The notes beneath the pieces are model-generated. The model did no database searches, was not told the origin of the DNA, and was given only the letters and a program-made list of their open reading frames with translations. DNA of 64,000 nucleotides from the NCBI GenBank assembly GCA_002731825.1, contig PCCS01000035.1, positions 1 through 64,000 on the forward strand. Reading direction: 5' to 3'. A program made the position numbers and the translations under genes. Within the stretch, counting starts at the first letter, position 1; every line of letters begins with the position of its first letter. Of this stretch, positions 20,744 through 29,880 are shown piece after piece. Source of the DNA: Myxococcales bacterium. Lineage in GTDB: Bacteria; Myxococcota_A; Bradymonadia; UBA7976; UBA1532.

Positions 20744-22468
20744 ATGCTGACAGACTTACGTGAAAAATCACAAAACTTCTTGGTCTACATCCTTTTTGGG
20801 ATCTTGATTTTCGTTTTCATCTTTTTCTTTGGGCCGCAAGCTGACGGATGTCAGCCAAATGCGCCCACACCTCGAGCCATTAGCGGATGGGCTGCGACAG
20901 TCAATGGCGAAGACATTAGTGTTCGCGAGGTCAACCTGGCAGTCTATCGGGAAAAGCAATTCAACGATGCATTCCCAGACGAACCCAGCGCGATCGCACA
21001 GTTAAGCCGCAGTGCAACGCAGCAATTGATCGAGCAAACAATCTTAGCTCAACAGGCCCGAAAAATGGGGATTACTGTCAGCGAAGAGGACATCACAAAA
21101 TACATCGTGTCCGAGCGTAACGTGCCGGACCGATGGTTGTTCCGCGACCGAAAAGGTCGAATCGCTGTCAAGGATTTCAGAGCCATCCTCACGGGCTCGC
21201 TTGGTGTCTCACCAGAAGTCTATCGCCACTCGAAGAAACGAGAGCTCACCATCAGACGCTATCTAGACTTCCTGGTCTCCACGGTCAAAGTCAGCGATGC
21301 AGAGATCAAACTAGAGTTTGACCGAAAGAGCCGTTCTTGGAATTTGGAATACGTTAATTTCTCGCCAGAAGCCCACAAAGCCAGCATCGCCGCACCCGCT
21401 GCTGATGACATCGCCGCGTTCAAGAACGATAAAAAAGATGACATCAAGGCGTACTACGATAAGAACATCGCCGACTATAAGCGAGACAAAGAAGTCAAGG
21501 TCAGCCGCGTCTTGATCCGCAAGCCGAAGGACAAAGGTGACACCGCTGGAATCGCCAAGGCTAAGGCCAAGACATTGGAACTACATGCAAAAGCAAAAAC
21601 AGAGGGTGCAAACTTCGGCGCCATTGCAAAAGAATCATCGGAAGGCTGGTTTAAAACCAGAGGTGATGGTGGCGACATGGGCTGGCAGACCTCAAAGAGA
21701 CCAGGATACAAAGTGTTTGCAACTCTTGCGAGAGGTCAAATCTCTGACATTCAGGAAGAGTCCGGCTGGTTTTATTTTGTCAAGGCAACGGATATCAAGC
21801 CGGCCCTCGACAAAACGTTGGACAATGTGACTGACGAGATTGCCAATACACTGATCGTGAATGCGTCAGCGGCTAAGAGTGCTAAACAACAAGCTGCCGA
21901 ACGACTGGCCGCAGCGAAGACGACAGGCAGCTTGGCTACCGTAAAAGCGCCCGTGGCGACTGGGGATGCTGCCGCCGAAACCGACACGCAGGCGGCCGCC
22001 CCTGCGGAGACTCCAACGCCAAAAAATGATGTTCAAACAACCGGTCTAATCAAAGAAAACCGAGGTGAGTGGGCGGAGATACCGGGGATTGGTAAAAGCG
22101 AACTGCTCGCATCGTCGCTGTCAAAGCTATCTATGGAAAACCCGCTCCACCCGGCCGTGATTGAGGCTGAGGGGCAATTTTTCATCGTGAAATTGAAGGA
22201 GCGAATCGAACCAAAAAAAGAGGAGTTCGAAAAAGAGAAAGCTGACCTGAAAGCGAATCTTATGGCGAAACGCGCATATGAGCTATTCGGCGATTGGAAT
22301 CAGGTCTTATTCGGCTTGAATGGACGGCGTCAACAAGCGAAACGAGGCGCTCTTTTGGCGGACCTTCGAAAGGGATCAAACATCAAAGTAAATGATGCCG
22401 TGTTCGCAGCACGTACAAAGCCAACTGCACCGAAAGCCCCGGCCCCTGCAAGCCCAGATACGAAATAG
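20744..22468 (+). CDS. Membrane-anchored SurA/PpiD-like peptidyl-prolyl isomerase chaperone
   Basis: The 574-residue protein has an N-terminal membrane anchor (about 14-31, FLVYILFGILIFVFIFFFG), a helical SurA/PpiD-type chaperone region (about 45-205) and a parvulin domain (about 245-345: VKVSRVLIRKPKD, GDGGDMGWQTSKRPGYK, FATLARGQISDIQEESGWF). The Lys/Ala/Pro-rich C-terminal half has a second, degenerate chaperone-like segment. Such proteins face the periplasm and help outer-membrane proteins fold. Length is near PpiD (about 620). No lon or ompA context helps to choose between ppiD and surA-like, so I give no symbol. Confidence 0.85.
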   Translation: MLTDLREKSQNFLVYILFGILIFVFIFFFGPQADGCQPNAPTPRAISGWAATVNGEDISVREVNLAVYREKQFNDAFPDEPSAIAQLSRSATQQLIEQTILAQQARKMGITVSEEDITKYIVSERNVPDRWLFRDRKGRIAVKDFRAILTGSLGVSPEVYRHSKKRELTIRRYLDFLVSTVKVSDAEIKLEFDRKSRSWNLEYVNFSPEAHKASIAAPAADDIAAFKNDKKDDIKAYYDKNIADYKRDKEVKVSRVLIRKPKDKGDTAGIAKAKAKTLELHAKAKTEGANFGAIAKESSEGWFKTRGDGGDMGWQTSKRPGYKVFATLARGQISDIQEESGWFYFVKATDIKPALDKTLDNVTDEIANTLIVNASAAKSAKQQAAERLAAAKTTGSLATVKAPVATGDAAAETDTQAAAPAETPTPKNDVQTTGLIKENRGEWAEIPGIGKSELLASSLSKLSMENPLHPAVIEAEGQFFIVKLKERIEPKKEEFEKEKADLKANLMAKRAYELFGDWNQVLFGLNGRRQQAKRGALLADLRKGSNIKVNDAVFAARTKPTAPKAPAPASPDTK

Positions 22469-22482
22469 ACTGATTGTTTCTA

Positions 22483-22498
22483 GGTCGTTCAAACGACC
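22483..22498. terminator. Perfect hairpin between convergent genes
   Basis: GGTCGTT and AACGACC form a perfect 7-bp inverted repeat around CA, placed exactly in the 31-bp gap between the stops of the PpiD-like gene and the VWA-like gene. It has no T-run. The position supports a shared bidirectional end signal. Confidence 0.45.
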
Positions 22499-22499
22499 A

Positions 22500-23669
22500 T
22501 CAGAGCGTCAAGTCTAAACACGCTCGATGAGTATATCCCCAGAGATCACCGAGCGCATCAAGTCCAAAGTAACCGCCTCGAATAAACTCCATCCGCATTT
22601 TGCTCAATGCGGTGACTGCATCGATGCGGCCATGCTCAAACTCATGGGAAATGAGTTTGTCGAAGGTTCTTACGATGTGATTTCCATCTTCTCGAGTAAA
22701 CGCATGGCAGATTTCCTCCCACCAAAGTGTGGGCCGTAAACGATCTACAGCCAATCCCAACCTTGGGTCTGCTCTTTCACATAAAGCCGGCTTATCACTG
22801 GCAGACTGGGTAATCTCTAGCGTCTTGGTCCAAGACACGCCGTTTGATCGAGCGCTAATATCAACCGTGGCAAGTAAGTACGACCCAACGTGCTTCCTCC
22901 GCACAAGGCAACGAAAAACAAAGTTGATGGCCGGCACATCCTCCGAAAGTGGACCGCAGTGGAAACGATGTGCGTACGGTGTAGACTCTCCACCCAAGTC
23001 ACGTAAGAACTGAGGAATTTGGGCGAATGAGAAGACATGGACTGGAAGCACTGCATCAGCCCATTGAAAACTCACAGACAGTTGAGAGACCCGCTGATTA
23101 AAAAGGGTTTTAGCCCGGGCATTTACACTCTGTGAATCAACAGTACCATCGACGGGCGCTACGAAAACGCCACCCATTAACAGGGCGGCCTGGCTCAAGA
23201 GTCGCAAGTCTAATCCGCCCGTCGTGCCAACCAGGTCGTAACGGCTCTGCCCCCGGGATGTCGCATCGATGAGTTGACCAAGCTTTTGAGTATCTTCAGC
23301 TCTTTGCTCGTGAATTAAGAGCACAAAGTGACATGCCTCGTAATCATTTTTTTTCAGCCACTCTTCACATTTTTCGATGGCGTCACAAATGCTGTCTTCG
23401 TAACTCAGCTGCGGGTCTGTGCCCATAGATGGGTCTGACAGATATGCATTCGAATCGATACCGATCTGTCCGATGGATGCAACCTGACTGGCGTTTAAAC
23501 GACCGACGTTGATGTATTTCACGACGGACTTCAGAACAGGCGGTACGTCATCAGCAACGAGTCGTATCGTCGTTGAACAACTTACCGTAACATAATCCTG
23601 ACCGATGGGGACCCAGGGTGGATCCAGCCGGGTCGAAACAACCACCTGCTCTTCGTTTGATACACTCAT
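22500..23669 (-). CDS. VWA-like protein coupled to the pseudokinase-PP2C gene
   Basis: The 389-residue cytosolic protein has no signal peptide or membrane helix. I start it at 23669, where ATG overlaps the upstream TAA (TAATG), not at an upstream in-frame codon. The middle has the rhythm of a von Willebrand A domain: a buried strand HFVLLIHEQ, then YDLVGTTGGLDLRLLSQAAL and GGVFVAPVDGT like the last strands and helix, followed by a beta-rich segment and a helical end as in many bacterial VWA proteins. The N-terminal MIDAS DxSxS is not visible, so metal binding may be lost. The coupling with a PP2C fusion suggests a regulatory partner or substrate. VWA assignment is inference. Confidence 0.6.
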   Translation of the reverse strand: MSVSNEEQVVVSTRLDPPWVPIGQDYVTVSCSTTIRLVADDVPPVLKSVVKYINVGRLNASQVASIGQIGIDSNAYLSDPSMGTDPQLSYEDSICDAIEKCEEWLKKNDYEACHFVLLIHEQRAEDTQKLGQLIDATSRGQSRYDLVGTTGGLDLRLLSQAALLMGGVFVAPVDGTVDSQSVNARAKTLFNQRVSQLSVSFQWADAVLPVHVFSFAQIPQFLRDLGGESTPYAHRFHCGPLSEDVPAINFVFRCLVRRKHVGSYLLATVDISARSNGVSWTKTLEITQSASDKPALCERADPRLGLAVDRLRPTLWWEEICHAFTREDGNHIVRTFDKLISHEFEHGRIDAVTALSKMRMEFIRGGYFGLDALGDLWGYTHRACLDLTL

Positions 23670-25528
23670 TATGCGACTCTCATTGAACTCAATTCGTCGA
23701 AACGAATGACAATGCACGAAATATTGTCACCACCCCCGCCTCGATTGGCTGCAACCATGAGTTCGAAAGCAGCCACTCGCGCTGTCGGTGCGCTCTCAAC
23801 GATGTCGGTGATAATTTCTTCCGATGCTTCCTCATCGAAACCGGCGTAGTCGACCACCCCATCAGAACATAGAACAACAGTATCGCCCGGTAAGATCGTC
23901 AATTTAACGTGCTCTGGCTCCAATGGAACGGCCATCAAGGTGCCATCATCCGAACGCTCAAAATCACCAACACACTTAACGAGCGCATTGGCACCTTGGG
24001 CCTGCACAGCTCGAGCAGGTGGATGGCCATTTCGCATGAGTTGAGTCTTTAGGTTGTGGTCCAAAGTCAGTGGCGCAATATGGCCATCACGGACAAGGTA
24101 TGCGCGGCTATCACCGATATAGGAAATCGTCGCTTGATTGCGTTCGAGAAACATCGAAACCGAGGTTGCGGCCATGATGCTTTCCAGCGGGCCCGTCGCT
24201 GGCGGCAACATGGGCGTCACCAGCTTTCCTATTCGTATGTTGGCTTGATTCAGCATCCCCTCAATAACGGATTTTCGTTCCGCATGCGTTCGACCGGTTT
24301 TTTGTTGACTGACGTTAAGATCGTGGCTGCTGTCAAAGGTCAAGGTATCATCGGGTTCAGTCTGCGGACCCGGCCCAAGAATACGGTTCCATAGTTGTGT
24401 GGCCGCTTCTTTGACGCAGTGACTCGCGAGATCACCACTTCCGTACCTCGAAATGCTGACGCCATCGCTCACCAAAAACAAACCTGTTCCAGTCAACTCA
24501 TCGAAGGCTTCGAAAAACTGGTCTTGATTGATTGGACTGTACATCGCTTTGACAAGGCCAATATGAATCTCGCTGCCATAGTCGATCTCGAGCGAACGGA
24601 CGCCGTAAGTCAGACGTCTAAGTTCCCGCTCGCTGGCTTTTCGCAGAGCGCGTAAGGCGACTTGCATATCGATGTAACGTCTGCCTGGATGGGCGGACGT
24701 CGCTTTCAATGCCACAGCCCCCAACATGGGTGGCACATCGTGTTTGTAAGCTTGGACAGGAGGCATCCTGAGTGCGTGCTGCCCGGTCCCTGGACTGGGT
24801 GGAACATCTGCCAAAATGGTGTACAAAACCATGCCCGCAAAATAGACATCAGAGCGAGCTGATAGCTGACCACCGCAACGCCCATAGACCTCCGGTGCCG
24901 CAAATCCTTTTGCAACATCGACCCAGGCAGATTGCGTGGTCTCACTGTCGAGCCGCCTCAGAATGGCTTTAGGCCCGAGGCGCCAACCAATATTGTCGCT
25001 GAAATAAAACCACTCCGGATTCGCATTACCCAAAAAATACCCACGTTTGTGGAGGTCACTAAACAATTCGAATAGTGGAAAGATGTAGCGTTTTAATTGC
25101 TCATGAATGCCATCTTTATGCGAATCATTTCGAAGGCGACTCAAGACACTGCTCAGGCTCAGTACGTCCGATAGGTCAAACAGACGATATGGGCGCTCAG
25201 ACAAATCCGTCGAATGGGCAAAGCCTAGGGTGACCGATTGCAGGTCACTGTGCGCCATTAAGTCAGCGTTATAATCCCCTTGGGTTTCATAGATACACGC
25301 GGCCACGCGGCGCCCATCCTTGAGATGACCATATCCAATTTTACGACCTCGCTCGTCGGTCAAAACGTCGTCTAATTGGAGGTCGTCCGACTCGTCGAGG
25401 GCTAGGGAAAAATCATTGGACATAGGCACAATTCGATAATCCACACCGCATTTCAGACAGAAACGCGGACCCAATATACCGGAACACAAGTCGCACGTTG
25501 ATCCCGATGACTCTGACTCTAAACTCAC
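23669..25528 (-). CDS. Zinc ribbon - pseudokinase - PP2C phosphatase fusion
   Basis: The 619-residue cytosolic protein starts at GTG. Residues 12-28 hold a CxxC...CxxC zinc ribbon (CDLCSGILGPRFCLKCG). Residues about 45-300 follow a Ser/Thr kinase fold (GFAAPEVYGRCGGQLSARSD and AGMVLYTILADVPPS match the APE, helix F and helix G region). The catalytic loop reads GNANPEWFYF instead of HRDLKPEN, and no DFG or ATP-binding Lys is evident, so it is a pseudokinase. Residues about 330-612 are a PP2C-type metal phosphatase with the metal-binding Asp motifs present: FLVSDGVS, ISYIGDSRAYLVRDG, VVLCSDGVVDY and GGGGDNISCIV. The enzyme probably dephosphorylates Ser/Thr, with the pseudokinase as sensor or scaffold. 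It is first in a coupled pair with the VWA-like gene. Confidence 0.88.
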   Translation of the reverse strand: MSLESESSGSTCDLCSGILGPRFCLKCGVDYRIVPMSNDFSLALDESDDLQLDDVLTDERGRKIGYGHLKDGRRVAACIYETQGDYNADLMAHSDLQSVTLGFAHSTDLSERPYRLFDLSDVLSLSSVLSRLRNDSHKDGIHEQLKRYIFPLFELFSDLHKRGYFLGNANPEWFYFSDNIGWRLGPKAILRRLDSETTQSAWVDVAKGFAAPEVYGRCGGQLSARSDVYFAGMVLYTILADVPPSPGTGQHALRMPPVQAYKHDVPPMLGAVALKATSAHPGRRYIDMQVALRALRKASERELRRLTYGVRSLEIDYGSEIHIGLVKAMYSPINQDQFFEAFDELTGTGLFLVSDGVSISRYGSGDLASHCVKEAATQLWNRILGPGPQTEPDDTLTFDSSHDLNVSQQKTGRTHAERKSVIEGMLNQANIRIGKLVTPMLPPATGPLESIMAATSVSMFLERNQATISYIGDSRAYLVRDGHIAPLTLDHNLKTQLMRNGHPPARAVQAQGANALVKCVGDFERSDDGTLMAVPLEPEHVKLTILPGDTVVLCSDGVVDYAGFDEEASEEIITDIVESAPTARVAAFELMVAANRGGGGDNISCIVIRFDELSSMRVA

Positions 25529-25636
25529 TGACTATACTCGAAAACCACCCCAATGTGTCGAGACTACGATCCCTGGCAGACTCGGGCAATGACAAAGCAG
25601 AGAAACCTCAATTACCCGAAGTGTTTGCCCTGAGCA

Positions 25637-27556
25637 TCAGTCGACCGAACCGGGCTTAGCTGGAATCTCAAACTCGCCTGTGAAACTGGTTCGTTCTTGT
25701 ACTTTGGCAGGTTCTACGCGCCTATCTGCGCGCATCACGGTAAATTTAATTGCGGTCCCGACACCCAATGTGCTCTCGACCCAGATACGGCCACCATGGA
25801 GATTAATCAATTCACGACAAATCGGGAGACCTAAACCCGTTCCCAGTGGTCGACCGTCTGAAATACCGTCCACCTGACGAAACTTTTCAAAGATCCCATT
25901 CACTTGGTCGGGCGGAATGCCCCGCCCAGTATCGGATACGCTCACTGTTACTGCGAATTCATCGATATCGACAGCCACACGAATTGTGCCTTCAGCTGTA
26001 AACTTTGTGGCATTACTCAGAAGGTTTACCACCACCTGGGCCAAGCGATCCGCATCACCCCAAATGGCCGGCACTTCGAAGTCGAATTCGCAATCCATAT
26101 GGAGCTCTTTTGCCCGCCAAAGCGCTGAGGTGGCGGCGACTGAGCCATTGATCACTTTCACGATATCAACATCGGCCATATGCAATTGCATTCGACCCGC
26201 CTCGAGTTTACTGAGGTCGAGAATATCATTCACCAAACGACCCAAGCGTTCACCCTCAGACACCATAATGTCCATATCATCCAGTATTTGCTGAAATGCA
26301 ACTCGTGCTTTGTGGGGCGCGGTCTCCAGAATCGAGGACAAATGTCTCGTCATTCGCCGGCGATTGAGTTTATTAAAACCAATGATTGATGTCAGTGGTG
26401 TCCTGAGTTCATGGCTGACTGCCGCTAAGAAACTCGCCTTCAAATCTTCTAATTGACGTTCATTGGTTACGTCTCGCTTATGGTTCAATATGGCCTTGAC
26501 TTCACCATTCTTACCCAGGAGGGGATATGTGTTAATTCGTGTGATTGCGTTACCAAAAATTCGGTGTTCAACAACAGTTGACCGCTTATTGGCGTAGGTT
26601 AGGCTGGCTGGGCATTCATCACAGACAGCATCGCGCATCCGAAACGCACGGTAACATTTCTGACCAACAAGCCGCTTGCCAAACATCGTGCGAGCAGCAC
26701 GATTAGCCTGTAGAATTTCACCATTCAGACCCAGAACAGTAATGGGGTCTTCGATGGCATCGAAAAGATTCTGAAAAACAGCTTCCGACTCAGCAACTTT
26801 TGCTTGGGCTGCTTCTAAACGAGCCCCTAATTGTTCCACTTGGCTTGGGTCACGAACCAGCAAGAGGACTCGACTGTCTTCAGGTTTCTCATCAAGGAGT
26901 ACACCGGTCGCCAAGACCTTGACTGCACGTTTGTCGGGCGTGGTGAGTTCAACCTCGATGGCCGCAACAGACCCGTCTCGCTTGATCTGTCGATACCAAG
27001 CTGGTGTCTCTTGGCCGACAAGGGTTGTCAAACCGTAGCCAATGGGACCATCTCGACTTGTAAACCGGAGAAGTTCACTGAATCGGGAATTACAAAACTC
27101 AACCAGACCGCTGGCATTGAGCACAACCAGCGGATCCGGCAGCGAATCGAGTATCGACTGGAGAAATTGCTGGTCCGAGTCGGCCGCCTTGGCCGACGCG
27201 AGAGTGTGACTTACGGTCTTTATGGCCTGATCTATGCTCGGCCCTTGCCCATCACCCCGCCTTTTTATCTCATCACCCGACTCTTGTGCTGTATGGACAA
27301 TCCATTGTTCGACTTCGTTGAGCTGAGATTCAATGCCGGATGTTTTAATAAAAGCCACTAACGCGATTGGAATCGCGGTCAATGTTCCGACGAATAGCCC
27401 TAACAACCAAATGGGCAACTCAATATGCGTACTCACGAAGAAGCCCAGACCAGAGGCGAAAATAGGAGCCAGTAGAGTCAGGCCAATGAGGCTGGGGGCC
27501 AAGCGCCTTGGCATCGCATGTGCCTTGCTTTTACTACGCGCGTTGTGACTAGACAT
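25637..27556 (-). CDS. Membrane PAS-PAS sensor histidine kinase
   Basis: A 639-residue protein with two adjacent membrane helices near residues 20-70, little periplasmic sequence, then two PAS domains (about 130-250 and 260-365). The second has the Cys-rich motif CYRAFRMRDAVCDECPASLTY split around residues 300-320, seen in PAS domains that may bind metal or sense redox. HisKA contains SHELRTPLTSIIGF; the ATPase has NLLSNATKF (N box), DTGRGIPP (G1) and GTGLGLPI (G2). It has an unusually long HisKA hairpin insert. It follows the response regulator by seven bases. An alternative start at 27514 is possible. Confidence 0.92.
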   Translation of the reverse strand: MSSHNARSKSKAHAMPRRLAPSLIGLTLLAPIFASGLGFFVSTHIELPIWLLGLFVGTLTAIPIALVAFIKTSGIESQLNEVEQWIVHTAQESGDEIKRRGDGQGPSIDQAIKTVSHTLASAKAADSDQQFLQSILDSLPDPLVVLNASGLVEFCNSRFSELLRFTSRDGPIGYGLTTLVGQETPAWYRQIKRDGSVAAIEVELTTPDKRAVKVLATGVLLDEKPEDSRVLLLVRDPSQVEQLGARLEAAQAKVAESEAVFQNLFDAIEDPITVLGLNGEILQANRAARTMFGKRLVGQKCYRAFRMRDAVCDECPASLTYANKRSTVVEHRIFGNAITRINTYPLLGKNGEVKAILNHKRDVTNERQLEDLKASFLAAVSHELRTPLTSIIGFNKLNRRRMTRHLSSILETAPHKARVAFQQILDDMDIMVSEGERLGRLVNDILDLSKLEAGRMQLHMADVDIVKVINGSVAATSALWRAKELHMDCEFDFEVPAIWGDADRLAQVVVNLLSNATKFTAEGTIRVAVDIDEFAVTVSVSDTGRGIPPDQVNGIFEKFRQVDGISDGRPLGTGLGLPICRELINLHGGRIWVESTLGVGTAIKFTVMRADRRVEPAKVQERTSFTGEFEIPAKPGSVD

Positions 27557-27563
27557 AGACGCC

Positions 27564-27950
27564 CTAATCGAGATCTAAATCGATGCCAAGAATTGCCTGG
27601 GCCAATTCGACAATTTGGTCCGGGTCAAAGGGCTTGGTCAGACAATGTTCTGGCTGCGCATTCTCAGGAAAAGTTGGAAGTTGCCCCTTCGCTGTCAGGA
27701 TGACGATGGGAATATCTCGATAGTCTGGATCTCCCTTCAATTCCAGACAGACTTGATGTCCATCCATCGTCGGCATCATCAGATCGAGAAACATGAGGTC
27801 TGGCCTTCGCTCTCGGGCGGCATCTAGACCCGCTTGCCCGTCCGATGCCATCCGTATCTCCACGCCGGCAAACTCAAAGTCTTCCAACGTGCGTCTCAGT
27901 AAAAGCCTGATGTAGTTTTCGTCATCGACGATTAGGACATTCTTCGTCAT
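27564..27950 (-). CDS. Single-domain response regulator (CheY-like)
   Basis: The 128-residue protein is a lone receiver domain. The acidic pair is in LIVDDEN (D9, D10), the phospho-acceptor is D56 in LMFLDLMMPTMDG, the conserved Thr is in ILTAKG and the Lys is in CLTKPFDPDQ. There is no output domain, so it acts by protein contact or as a phosphate shuttle. Its ATG overlaps the stop of the soluble histidine kinase gene (ATGA), and a second kinase follows, making it the likely shared partner of both. Confidence 0.93.
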   Translation of the reverse strand: MTKNVLIVDDENYIRLLLRRTLEDFEFAGVEIRMASDGQAGLDAARERRPDLMFLDLMMPTMDGHQVCLELKGDPDYRDIPIVILTAKGQLPTFPENAQPEHCLTKPFDPDQIVELAQAILGIDLDLD

Positions 27951-29155
27951 TCTGATCTCGCAGTATTAGAATCAATATCGATACTTGAATCATGGTCTAT
28001 CGCCCTAGCTGGTGGCAAGTTCACAGTAAAAGTTGTTCCAACTCCATGAATGCTTTCAACGTCAACGGTCCCGCCATGATAATCAACAATACCGCGGACT
28101 AAGGCCAATCCAAGGCCTGTGCCTTCTTTGGTATGAACGATATTTTCGACTCGATAGAATTTGTCAAAGATGTTTGGCAATAAGTCCGCTGGAATTCCAA
28201 TTCCCGTATCCTGGATTGAGACATGCAGACCATCGGTATCCGTCCATTGCCTAATCTTGACCGAACCTGCATCCGTAAACTTGATGGCATTTCCGATGAG
28301 GTTAATGAAAACTTGGTGCATCCGGGTTGGGTCAATTCGAACGTCCATTTCAGACTCAATATCGAGTCCAAGGACAATATTTTTTCCTTCGGCCTGAATT
28401 TTCAAAAGGGCGGTTACTTGCTGCAAGATCGCGGTCAGCGATTGCCTTGCAAGCCGGTAATCCATATGCCCAGACATCATCTTCGATACGTCGAGTAAGT
28501 CGTTTATGATGGCGATCAGCTTGTCGGATTCATCATTAATAATACCCACAAATTCATTGGCGACCTCACGAGGCATGTCCTGGTCAGCAAGCATGGTCGC
28601 TGCAAACCCCTTAATGCTCGCAAGAGGTGTCCGTAACTCGTGACTCACGTTCCCGACAAAGTCGCTTTTCATCTGATCGAGGGCACGCAGCTCATCGTTT
28701 AAAGTCTCCAGGGCTTCATTTTGTTCGATAAGCCCTTCGATACGCCGACTGTTCTCCAAAGCGACCCCTGCCTGACGTGCGACTGCTCGAATGAGTTTCT
28801 CGTCGGCCGCCGTAAAGAAGCCTCGTTTCTTATCAAAAAGTGTAATGTCGCCGATGCGCCCCATCGGTGTCTCAATACCAACACTCATTTTAGACGCCGG
28901 GTTCGTCGACAGGCGACCAAAAGTACGCCCATCAGACAGGCGAACGAAAGCAGACCGCGCCCGAACGACCTTTGTGCTCTCGATCATGAGCACACCGCAC
29001 ACGTCCTCGGTCTGCAAACCTGCGCTGAAAACATCACCCAATCGATAGAGTAAATTCACCTGTCGATAGAGTTCCAGGACTTCTTGGGACAGTTGTTCTA
29101 CTTGCTTTTGACTATTCGCAAGGCTGGTTTCTAGGATGTGTTCTTGCGATGACAC
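27947..29155 (-). CDS. Soluble GAF-domain sensor histidine kinase
   Basis: A 402-residue cytosolic kinase without membrane helices, starting at GTG. An N-terminal coiled coil (about 8-35) leads into a GAF domain (about 38-155, LGDVFSAGLQTEDVCGVLMI). HisKA contains the phospho-acceptor in SHELRTPLASIKGF (about 190-205); the ATPase has NLIGNAIKF, DTGIGIPADLLP and GTGLGLALV. It is first in a three-gene run with the receiver (ATGA overlap) and the membrane histidine kinase. The GAF ligand cannot be read from sequence. Confidence 0.93.
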   Translation of the reverse strand: MSSQEHILETSLANSQKQVEQLSQEVLELYRQVNLLYRLGDVFSAGLQTEDVCGVLMIESTKVVRARSAFVRLSDGRTFGRLSTNPASKMSVGIETPMGRIGDITLFDKKRGFFTAADEKLIRAVARQAGVALENSRRIEGLIEQNEALETLNDELRALDQMKSDFVGNVSHELRTPLASIKGFAATMLADQDMPREVANEFVGIINDESDKLIAIINDLLDVSKMMSGHMDYRLARQSLTAILQQVTALLKIQAEGKNIVLGLDIESEMDVRIDPTRMHQVFINLIGNAIKFTDAGSVKIRQWTDTDGLHVSIQDTGIGIPADLLPNIFDKFYRVENIVHTKEGTGLGLALVRGIVDYHGGTVDVESIHGVGTTFTVNLPPARAIDHDSSIDIDSNTARSE

Positions 29156-29241
29156 GCCACGGGCCTCCGGACTTTCACTCCCGATAGGCTAACCTGAAAT
29201 CGCCGGCTACACCACTTGCCGCAACGCACTCGGAAACTTAA

Positions 29242-29877
29242 TCAGTCTTCGTCGGGAATAATTGTCAATTTATTTGAGGGTCTAGACCGGCGGTTATCGT
29301 GCGCCGCCACCGCCACCACCATGACCTGCGTGACCCTGCCTTCTGTATTTACGCGAGTGAACGTTGCGTCGACTCGATACTCAAAACTTTCTGCAGGTCC
29401 ACCGCGATCACTAAACCGAATTCCATTAACGAGATAATGGTCTGCGTCATCAACAGCCGCCCATTCAATGGTCGCGATCTGGCCCCTCATGGCTGCGAGA
29501 CGAATTCGCGGCGATGGCACAAAACCGGTTTCTCTCACAAATCGCGGATCATCGTCATCCTCGTCGATTGGCATAAACCCTGTTTCGCGCACCTGCCTAG
29601 GGTCATCAACGTGATCGGACAGGGTCGCAAGACGCCGACCGGAGATAAATGCAACCCCTCTCGATTTATCAAGCGGGTCAACTATCGTGTTATTTTTGGC
29701 CGGATTGTGATTACCATCGCCCGCTCTCCGATGAGCCGGTTCGAGCTTACTTTCGATGACCAACAGGCTATTCGCGGACGGCATCTCCTCGTCACCACAT
29801 CCCATGGTAACAAACAGGGCTAATCCAGCAATTGCATATCGCAGGGCCTGACATCCAATGTGTTGAAATCCCATCAT
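29242..29877 (-). CDS. Lipoprotein with a duplicated DDPRxVRETGF motif and a fibronectin-like domain
   Basis: The 211-residue protein has a lipoprotein signal (LALFVTMGC, Cys27). The first of two adjacent ATGs has GGAG seven bases upstream. A low-complexity linker contains two copies of DDPR(Q/F)VRETGF(M/V)P about 20 residues apart. The C-terminal 100 residues (IATIEWAAVDDADHYLVNG, then YRVDATFTRV) follow the pattern of a fibronectin-III-like sandwich. Membrane-anchored, probably outer-membrane or periplasmic. It starts three bases after the stop of the HTH-like gene, so the two are probably co-transcribed. Function unknown. Confidence 0.7.
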   Translation of the reverse strand: MMGFQHIGCQALRYAIAGLALFVTMGCGDEEMPSANSLLVIESKLEPAHRRAGDGNHNPAKNNTIVDPLDKSRGVAFISGRRLATLSDHVDDPRQVRETGFMPIDEDDDDPRFVRETGFVPSPRIRLAAMRGQIATIEWAAVDDADHYLVNGIRFSDRGGPAESFEYRVDATFTRVNTEGRVTQVMVVAVAAHDNRRSRPSNKLTIIPDED

Positions 29878-29880
29878 TGT

